From Thermodesulfobacteriota bacterium (lineage in GTDB: Bacteria > Desulfobacterota > DSM-4660 > Desulfatiglandales > Desulfatiglandaceae), in assembly GCA_028278625.1 (NCBI GenBank), contig JANQDY010000164.1, forward strand, positions 1 through 11,765: a stretch of 11,765 nt of DNA, in the 5' to 3' direction. Of the stretch, positions 1 through 5,418 are shown piece after piece. Position 1 is the first letter of the stretch. Each line of letters begins with the position of its first letter. Under the pieces are notes generated by a model. That model was not told the origin of the DNA. It searched no databases and saw only the letters and a program-made list of their open reading frames with translations. Made by a program: the position numbers and the translations under genes.

Positions 1-629
1 TTGTGGGTCAGCTTTTCCAGCTGATCCTCGGGAACCGGCAGCAATTCAAAGAAGTACTGCTTCAATCGTGCCCCGTCTTTGAAAAGATAGTACATGGTGA
101 GGGCCATGAGAAAAAACTGAATCAGAAAATTTAGCAGATTAGAGGCAATGGAACGTCCCTGGCCATAGAGAAAGAGACCGATGTTCTTTCCAACGGAAGA
201 GGCCAGTTCCTCCAGGGAATCGGGCGAAATTTCGATGCCGGTCATATCGTTCAGTTTCTGAAACCGCTTTGCCCAAACCGGGTCGTCTTTCACAAATTCC
301 TTTAATTTGGTCAAAGATACCTGACTGCTGCTTTTTTTGTAGAACTCAAAGGCTTCATTGGTGAGCGTGGTGATAAACCAGCTGATGGGGAAAATCAGAA
401 TAAGCAGAATGAAAATGGTAAGGGTGAGTGAGGCGATAACCTGCCGTTTTCTAAATAAGGTGAAGATTCTCGTATACAGGGGATAAAAAACAGAGACAAT
501 GAGCATGGCCAAAATAATGGCCGAAAGAAACGTCCAGAAGAGTTTCAGGATCAGCAGAAGGGAGCAGAAGAGAATTATCAGATAAAATATAGCCCCCTGC
601 TTTTTGTCCATGGCGGGCAGATCACCCAT
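1..629 (-). CDS. AI-2E/PerM-family transporter, N-terminal part (runs off left edge)
   Basis: This is the first 209 codons of an integral membrane protein, read right to left and cut by the window edge. Hydrophobic segments lie at about residues 12-28, 31-48, 64-88 and 160-183. A soluble, charged stretch (about 95-155) separates the paired N-terminal helices from the fourth. The segment YYLFKDG (180-186) followed by LLPVPEDQ is the pattern seen in the PF01594 AI-2E transporter (PerM/YdiK) family, whose members are usually 340-380 residues long, so roughly half is present. Family members have been linked to autoinducer-2 export or Na+/H+ exchange, but the substrate cannot be inferred here. The ATG at 629 has a GAGGA Shine-Dalgarno 8 bases upstream. 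An in-frame ATG at 644, overlapping the thiM stop by one base (TAATG), would add five residues but has a poorly spaced ribosome site. The gene is probably cotranscribed with thiL-thiM. Confidence 0.85.
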   Translation of the reverse strand, partial: MGDLPAMDKKQGAIFYLIILFCSLLLILKLFWTFLSAIILAMLIVSVFYPLYTRIFTLFRKRQVIASLTLTIFILLILIFPISWFITTLTNEAFEFYKKSSSQVSLTKLKEFVKDDPVWAKRFQKLNDMTGIEISPDSLEELASSVGKNIGLFLYGQGRSIASNLLNFLIQFFLMALTMYYLFKDGARLKQYFFELLPVPEDQLEKLTH

Positions 630-643
630 GGGATGCTTCCTCA

Positions 644-1453
644 TTATCCTATTCGAGCTTTTTTGAGCAATTGTTCCGGTGTCAGCAAATAGATCGCATC
701 CAGGAGGGTCCAATGAAAGGATCCCGGCCCGCTCGATTTTTGAGCCGCCTCTTCACCGGCCACGCCATAGGCGGCCAGGGATGTGGCCGCGGCGTCAAGG
801 GGGTTGCCATCCACCGCGAGAAACGCTCCGATCAGTGCGGTGGCAACACAGCCTGTTCCCGTGATGTTTCCCATCTGTTCGTGGCCGTTATGCACTCTCA
901 AAATCGTTGTTCCGTCGGTAACAAGGTCGACAACACCGGTAATGGCAAGGGTTGCGCCCAGTTTTTGGGAGAGGGCAAGGGCGGCCGCTTCTGCTTCGTC
1001 CACCCCATGAACCGCATCGACCCCCTTGGTCCGCGAATCCGCCCCGGCCAGGGAAAGGACTTCCGAAGGGTTGCCTCGAACAACGCTGATGTGGAGCTCA
1101 TCCATCAGCCCCATGGCGGTTTGGGTGCGAAATGTGGTGGCGCCGGCCCCCACCGGATCAAGGACCACCGGGATCCCCAGTTCGTTGGCCCGCTTTCCGG
1201 CCTTCAGCATGCTCTCCACCCAGCCGGGCGTCAGGGTGCCGATGTTCAGCACGAGACTTCCGGCATGGGTGACCATCTCTTCAACCTCTTCCAGGGCATG
1301 GGCCATCACGGGAGAGGCCCCAAAGGCCAGAAGGGCATTGGCCGTGAAATTCATGACCACAAAATTGGTGATGTTGTGAATCAGGGGCTTTCGGGCTCTC
1401 AGCTCCGAAAGGTTTTGGGCTGCTTTTTGTGCAAGTCTCTTATCTGGTTTCAT
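644..1453 (-). CDS. thiM: Hydroxyethylthiazole kinase ThiM
   Basis: This enzyme phosphorylates 5-(2-hydroxyethyl)-4-methylthiazole with ATP (EC 2.7.1.50), feeding salvaged thiazole into thiamine phosphate synthesis in the cytoplasm. At 269 residues it is full length for the ribokinase-like ThiM family. The substrate-side N-terminal motif is LIHNITNFVVMNFTANALLAFGASPVM-like (24-50), VLDPVGAGAT lies at 97-106, RGNPSE at 126-131, and the anion-hole/catalytic segment GNITGTGC at 195-202 has Cys202 where ThiM has its conserved cysteine. All the expected motifs are intact, so the enzyme should be active. The ATG at 1453 is preceded by purine-rich AAGGAA about 11 bases upstream and GAGAAG directly upstream. 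It lies 30 bases downstream of the thiL stop, and its own stop abuts the membrane protein gene, indicating one transcript. No thiD or thiE is visible in the window. Confidence 0.97.
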   Translation of the reverse strand: MKPDKRLAQKAAQNLSELRARKPLIHNITNFVVMNFTANALLAFGASPVMAHALEEVEEMVTHAGSLVLNIGTLTPGWVESMLKAGKRANELGIPVVLDPVGAGATTFRTQTAMGLMDELHISVVRGNPSEVLSLAGADSRTKGVDAVHGVDEAEAAALALSQKLGATLAITGVVDLVTDGTTILRVHNGHEQMGNITGTGCVATALIGAFLAVDGNPLDAAATSLAAYGVAGEEAAQKSSGPGSFHWTLLDAIYLLTPEQLLKKARIG

Positions 1454-1483
1454 CTTCTCTGAATTTCCTTATTGCCGAGCGTC

Positions 1484-2524
1484 TCATTGGGAAAAATGGT
1501 CCCAACCGGAACCGGTTTTCAAGCGGGGTTTGCCGTCAACCCCTATCACTTCTATCTCTCCTTTTGCTTCGGCGCCCTTTGTTTCGGTAATGCTGCCGAT
1601 TTCCGTTACCGGGATGTTGCTGATGCGCAAAATGGCATCTCGAATCCGTTGCACATTCCCAGAGGCGCACGTGATCAAGAGCTCGTAGTCATCGCTTTCC
1701 TTGAAAACGTAATCAAGGGGTCCTTCTCCCATACGTTCGGTGAATTGAACCAGGGCCGGGCTCCTGGGGAGTTTTTCCTCGTAAATAACGGCCCGGACAC
1801 CGCTTTCATCACATATGTGGCCCAGATCACCCAGCAGGCCGTCGCTGGTGTCGATCATGGCATGGGCACAGCCGGTTTGGGACACGGCATATCCTTCTTC
1901 CGCCCGGTGGACGGGGCGCCGGTAAGCGGTAACGAGCGGCGACCCGCCAAAGGGCCCCGTGAGCTCGGTGTTTAAAAGGATGGCAAGCCCGGCCGCCGAC
2001 TCGCCGGGATAACCGGTTACCAGTATTGCGTCACCCGGTTTCGCGGCGGAACGGCGAACCATTTTGCCCATTTCCACTTCGCCGATGAGCGTAATGTCGA
2101 AGAAATTGGCATCCTCCGATTTGGTCACATTGCCGCCGATGATCAGGGCGTTAAAGGGATTTAATTCGGCCAGGAATCCCCGGTAAACGGTGATCACGTC
2201 ATCCAAATGCATATCCGGGCGAAGCCCGAGGGAAACCAGCGCATAAAGGGGCCTTCCACCCATGGCGCCCACATCGCTGATGTTGAGGGCCATGGCCCGA
2301 CGGCCGATGTCCTGGTGCGACAAAAAGCTTGGGAGGTAGTGCCGGTTTTCCACCATGCAGTCGCAGGTGACCAGCAGGTGGTATCCCGGTCGGGATTGAA
2401 AGGCGGCACAATCATCGCCGATGCCCAGCAGATGTTTCGGCTTTTCGACCCCTTCGGTTCGAATGACCTCATGAATTTTGTCGATAAGACCGAATTCTCC
2501 AACCTGCGCCAGCGTCCGCCCCAT
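1484..2524 (-). CDS. thiL: Thiamine-phosphate kinase ThiL
   Basis: ThiL phosphorylates thiamine monophosphate with ATP to give thiamine diphosphate, the active cofactor (EC 2.7.4.16). The 346 residues carry the AIR-synthase-like (PurM/ThiL) layout. EFGLIDKI lies at the N-terminus, the metal/phosphate-binding GIGDDCA at 34-40, NISDVGAMGG at 81-90, GGNVTKS at 130-136, IDTSDGLLGDL at 224-234, ESDDYELLIT at 276-285 and the C-terminal GWDHF at 340-344. Two spots vary from the commonest pattern: GGN rather than GGD (the Aquifex enzyme, as I recall it, also has GGN) and VENRHY (58-63) where VEGVHF is usual. Neither removes an obvious metal-binding aspartate. The ATG at 2524 has GAGGG with 6-base spacing. 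It is the first gene of the minus-strand unit, with a promoter candidate about 40-65 bases upstream. Confidence 0.96.
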   Translation of the reverse strand: MGRTLAQVGEFGLIDKIHEVIRTEGVEKPKHLLGIGDDCAAFQSRPGYHLLVTCDCMVENRHYLPSFLSHQDIGRRAMALNISDVGAMGGRPLYALVSLGLRPDMHLDDVITVYRGFLAELNPFNALIIGGNVTKSEDANFFDITLIGEVEMGKMVRRSAAKPGDAILVTGYPGESAAGLAILLNTELTGPFGGSPLVTAYRRPVHRAEEGYAVSQTGCAHAMIDTSDGLLGDLGHICDESGVRAVIYEEKLPRSPALVQFTERMGEGPLDYVFKESDDYELLITCASGNVQRIRDAILRISNIPVTEIGSITETKGAEAKGEIEVIGVDGKPRLKTGSGWDHFSQ

Positions 2525-2561
2525 GTGAATCCCTCAACATTAAATCAAAGCATCGGCCAAG

Positions 2562-2589
2562 ATTATTAGAAGCGCATGGAGGATGTCAA
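2562..2589 (-). promoter_or_regulatory. Sigma70-type promoter candidate for thiL-thiM unit
   Basis: On the minus strand a perfect TTGACA (2589-2584) is followed after 16 bases by AATAAT (2567-2562), five of six matches to TATAAT. Transcription would begin near 2555, giving a leader of only about 30 bases before the thiL ATG. This was found by eye and has no experimental support. Confidence 0.55.
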
Positions 2590-2643
2590 GACAATGCGGG
2601 CTCTTATGGAAAGAATCAAATCCGTGGGGTTTTTAGGAACCAC

Positions 2644-2673
2644 TTGTCAATTTTGCGGCAACTTTAGTATATT
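2644..2673 (+). promoter_or_regulatory. Sigma70-type promoter candidate for the Mo-oxidoreductase gene
   Basis: TTGTCA (2644-2649, five of six matches) is followed after 18 bases by TATATT (2668-2673, five of six matches). It sits about 35 bases upstream of the GAGGGGG ribosome site of the gene starting at 2716. It lies back to back with the thiL promoter candidate in the 191-base divergent intergenic region. I saw no convincing regulator palindrome (FNR, ModE) between them. Confidence 0.5.
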
Positions 2674-2715
2674 CAGAAAAAATTCAAAACGCGCCAACAT
2701 GAGGGGGCTATTCAA

Positions 2716-4764
2716 ATGGTGACATACAAACGTTCCGTTTGCTCACACGATTGTCCGGACACCTGCGGGTTGGTGGTGGGGGTGGAAGGGGGTCGCGTGG
2801 TGTCGGTCAAAGGGGATCCGGATCATCCGTTCACCCGCGGTGCCATCTGCCCGAAAGTCAAACAATATGGGGAGCGGGTCCATTCACCCCTGCGGATTCA
2901 ACACCCGCTCAGGCGGACGGGACCCAAAGGGGAAGGGGCTTTTGAACGGATATCATGGGACGAGGCCCTGGATGAAATTGTGGATCGATACCGTGGGATC
3001 ATCTCACAATTGGGCGGTGAGGCCATTCTGCCTTATTCCTACGCCGGCACCATGGGTGTGATCCAGTTTCATGCGGGCCATCCTTTTTTTCACAAGCTGG
3101 GCGCCTCCCGGTTGAAGAGGACCATCTGCAGCGCGGCCGCTGAAGCGGGCTTCGGGGCCAGTATGGGAAGTATCCCCACAACCGATATTGAATCCACGGT
3201 CCATTCGGATTTAATTATAATTTGGGGCAGCAACACCCTCTCCACCAATATGCATGCCTGGCCATTCTTCCTTAAGGCCCGGGAAAAGGGCGCCAAGATT
3301 GTCGCCATCGACCCCTATGAAAACCGCACCGCCAAAAGAGCTGACGTACATATCAAACTGAGACCGGGCACGGATGCGGCCCTTGCCCTGGGCCTCATGC
3401 ACGTTTTGGTGAGAAAAGGTTTCCTGGATGAGCCGTTTATAAAGGCACACGGCATCGGGTTTGAACGCCTTCGGCCGCGTCTTGAACAGTACACCCCTAA
3501 ACGCGTGGCCGAAATCACGGGGGTTTCGGAGGATCAGATAGAGGCTTTGGCAATCCGTTATGGTGGTGCCAGGGCCCCCTATATTCGGACCGGTTGGGGG
3601 CCGGCGCGGCAGCGCAAGGGGGGCATGGCCATGCGGACCATCGCCCTCCTTCCGGCCCTGGTGGGTTCCCTTCACAAGAAAGGCGGGGGTATTACCCGAT
3701 CCACGTCGCAGGCTTTTCGCTTCAACATGGAGGCCGTCCTTCAGGAGTCGCTTGACATCACCTCCCCAAGGAGCATCAATATGGTGCAGCTGGGTTCAGC
3801 CCTCACGAACCTCTCCGATCCGCCGGTCAAGGCCCTGCATGTGTACCACAGCAACCCGGCCGTGGTGGCGCCGGAATCGGCCAGGGTCCTCGAAGGTTTG
3901 CAGCGCGAGGACCTTTTTACCGTGGTTCACGAAGTGGTCATGAGTGAAACCGCCCTTTTCGCGGACCTGGTGCTGCCGGGGGCCACGTCCATGGAATGCA
4001 CGGATATCTACAGGAGTTACGGACACTATCATCTTCAGATGGCCCATCCGGTCATTGCGCCGGTGGGGGAATCCCGTTCGGCGCTCAGTATCTTTCAGGA
4101 TCTGGCCCGCCGGTTCGGCTTTGAGGATGCCTGCTTCCGGCAATCGGAAACAGAGATCATTGAAGGACTTTTGGCGACCGATTCCCCTTATTTGAACGGT
4201 ATCACCCTCGATCGTCTCATGCCGGGACGACCGGTGCGGCTCCTTGCGCCGGATCAAATCTTCGAAAACGGTTTCGGCACCCCTTCTGGCAAGATCGAGT
4301 TCTATTCGGAATCCATGGCCAACATGGGGCTCGACCCCTTGCCCAACGGAGCGCCCAGTATTGACGAACAAGGAGAAAACCGTTTCAAGCTCCAGCTCAT
4401 CACCCCGCCCCGTCACCAGTTTTTGAATTCCACCTTCAATGAAATCGACGAGTTGCAAACCGGGGCGGGCCCCGCCACCCTCATGATCCACCCCGTTGAT
4501 GCGGGCGCCCGGGGAATAGAGGATAACATGGTGGTTCGGGTCCACAATGACCGCGGGGAGGTCTTTCTGACGGCCCGGGTCACCGGCCGCACATTGCCCG
4601 GTGTTACCGTGGCCGAGGGGATCTACTGGCCCCGGTTCATGGTGGGCAACAAGGGGATCAATCAATTGACCAGCCAGGCTCTCACGGACATGGGGGAAAG
4701 CTGCGCCTTTCACTGCAATCTCGTTGAGGCGGCCCCCTTCTTTCCCCAAGGGGGGATGGATTAG
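2716..4764 (+). CDS. Molybdopterin-dependent oxidoreductase (DMSO reductase family), 4Fe-4S, cytoplasmic
   Basis: This is a 682-residue member of the Mo/W-bis-MGD oxidoreductase superfamily (COG0243). The N-terminal 4Fe-4S domain has Cys9, Cys13, Cys17 and Cys45 (C-x3-C-x3-C-x27-C), followed by Lys47, which lies in the electron path in relatives. RISWDEALDEI (78-88) opens the molybdopterin domain, IWGSNT (169-174) fits an MGD-binding loop, and Cys138 in RTICSAAAEAG sits where the protein ligand to Mo/W is found in formate dehydrogenase and nitrate reductase relatives. NGFGTPSGKIEFYS (518-531) precedes the C-terminal dinucleotide-binding domain (about 555-675), which has HPVDA and EGIYWP. There is no twin-arginine signal, so it should work in the cytoplasm. 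No ferredoxin-like, membrane or chaperone subunit lies nearby, so its electron partner and substrate are unknown. The start is fixed by GAGGGGG 8 bases before the ATG and by the motif beginning at residue 9. Substrate-level naming would be guesswork. Confidence 0.93.
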   Translation: MVTYKRSVCSHDCPDTCGLVVGVEGGRVVSVKGDPDHPFTRGAICPKVKQYGERVHSPLRIQHPLRRTGPKGEGAFERISWDEALDEIVDRYRGIISQLGGEAILPYSYAGTMGVIQFHAGHPFFHKLGASRLKRTICSAAAEAGFGASMGSIPTTDIESTVHSDLIIIWGSNTLSTNMHAWPFFLKAREKGAKIVAIDPYENRTAKRADVHIKLRPGTDAALALGLMHVLVRKGFLDEPFIKAHGIGFERLRPRLEQYTPKRVAEITGVSEDQIEALAIRYGGARAPYIRTGWGPARQRKGGMAMRTIALLPALVGSLHKKGGGITRSTSQAFRFNMEAVLQESLDITSPRSINMVQLGSALTNLSDPPVKALHVYHSNPAVVAPESARVLEGLQREDLFTVVHEVVMSETALFADLVLPGATSMECTDIYRSYGHYHLQMAHPVIAPVGESRSALSIFQDLARRFGFEDACFRQSETEIIEGLLATDSPYLNGITLDRLMPGRPVRLLAPDQIFENGFGTPSGKIEFYSESMANMGLDPLPNGAPSIDEQGENRFKLQLITPPRHQFLNSTFNEIDELQTGAGPATLMIHPVDAGARGIEDNMVVRVHNDRGEVFLTARVTGRTLPGVTVAEGIYWPRFMVGNKGINQLTSQALTDMGESCAFHCNLVEAAPFFPQGGMD

Positions 4765-4799
4765 ATGCGAGTATTTATGGAAACAGCTCTTGGGTTTAC

Positions 4800-4828
4800 T
4801 TGACTTCTTGAAGAATACCGGTAAATAT
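4800..4828 (+). promoter_or_regulatory. Weak promoter candidate upstream of hicB
   Basis: TTGACT (4800-4805, five of six matches) is followed at 16-17 bases by the AT-rich TAAATAT (4822-4828), which matches the -10 consensus at only three positions. It falls in the 134-base gap between the Mo-enzyme stop and hicB, where a toxin-antitoxin operon would be expected to have its own promoter. Confidence 0.25.
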
Positions 4829-4898
4829 GGTCACGTTTTTTGGGGAGATTCTAGGGATAGTAACCCTTTTTTCCCGATACTTCAGAAAGAGGCATACC

Positions 4899-5108
4899 AT
4901 GAGAACATTCACCGCAGTCGTTGAGAGATGCCCGGATACGGGACTCTATGTGGGTTTTGTTCCGGGGTTTCCGGGTGCTCATTCCCAAGGGGAAACGCTG
5001 GATGAACTCCAAATGAATCTGAAGGAAGTTATCGGAATGCTTCTTGAGGATGGGGACCCGAAACTGGAAACCGAGTTCGTGGGCACACAGACCGTCATGG
5101 TGGCATAA
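4899..5108 (+). CDS. hicB: HicB-family antitoxin
   Basis: This 69-residue protein matches the small HicB (UPF0150) antitoxin fold. A beta strand MRTFTAVVERCPDTGLYVGFVP opens it, then PGFPGAHSQGETLDEL and a helix LQMNLKEVIGMLLEDG, the usual GxxSxGET...EAlxNlkEai pattern. It should bind and mask the HicA toxin encoded immediately after. The ATG at 4899 is chosen because AGAGG lies 6 bases upstream and the family pattern begins there. The reading frame is open back to an ATG at 4827, but the extra 24 residues do not fit the family and lack a ribosome site. It has no C-terminal helix-turn-helix or ribbon-helix-helix domain, unlike the longer HicB proteins that repress their own operon, so autoregulation is doubtful. 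It is only three bases from hicA, so the two are cotranscribed. Confidence 0.88.
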   Translation: MRTFTAVVERCPDTGLYVGFVPGFPGAHSQGETLDELQMNLKEVIGMLLEDGDPKLETEFVGTQTVMVA

Positions 5109-5111
5109 AAT

Positions 5112-5336
5112 ATGGGCAACGTGCCGATCCTTAAACCCAAAGAAGTCGTCTCTATATTGAAGCGCTTTGGTTTTCAAGAGGTGCGTCAGCGAGGTTCACA
5201 CAAGCAATTTCGCCATTTGGATGGACGAGTTACGACGGTTCCCTTCCATCGTGGAAAGGATATTTCGCCGATTTTGCTCCGGCAGATTTGCAAGGACATA
5301 AGGCTTACATTGGAAGAGTTCATTGGGAACCGGTGA
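5112..5336 (+). CDS. hicA: HicA-family mRNA interferase toxin
   Basis: This 74-residue toxin has the double-stranded-RNA-binding-like fold of the HicA/YcfA family. KPKEVVSILKRFGFQEVRQRGSHKQFRH (9-35) gives the first helix and strand, with the invariant GSH; His30 is the catalytic position by comparison with characterised HicA proteins. TTVPFHRGKDISPILLRQICKDIRLTLEEFI is the remaining strand-helix pair, typical down to the KDI/GTLRxIxK-like element. Known HicA proteins cut mRNA and tmRNA independently of translation and are neutralised by HicB. The ATG at 5112 has only a GGTGG-like site 8 bases upstream, inside the hicB tail, so translation is probably coupled to hicB. The gene order is antitoxin before toxin, the reverse of E. 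coli hicAB. Confidence 0.9.
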   Translation: MGNVPILKPKEVVSILKRFGFQEVRQRGSHKQFRHLDGRVTTVPFHRGKDISPILLRQICKDIRLTLEEFIGNR

Positions 5337-5418
5337 CTATTGACCACTGTGACCCGTCAGCCTGAATAAAAATCTCTCCCATGCAGAAAATAGGGTCGTT
5401 GTTTCAAATCATATTAGA

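Noticed and set aside
2525..2715. Possible TPP riboswitch ahead of the thiL-thiM genes
   Set aside because: The best promoter leaves only about 30 bases of leader, and I see no CTGAGA-type thi-box on the minus strand of the intergenic region.
3796..4749. Long open frame on the minus strand inside the Mo-enzyme gene (317 codons)
   Set aside because: It is antisense to a clearly conserved coding region, its translation has no recognisable motifs, and it follows from GC-rich third positions.
4853..4872. Terminator-like AGGG/CCCT hairpin followed by T6 between the Mo-enzyme and hicB
   Set aside because: The stem is only four base pairs, too weak to call as a terminator, although the T-run is real and a weak role cannot be excluded.
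4827..4898. 24-residue N-terminal extension of HicB from the ATG at 4827
   Set aside because: There is no ribosome site, the residues do not fit the HicB family, and the ATG at 4899 has AGAGG at ideal spacing.
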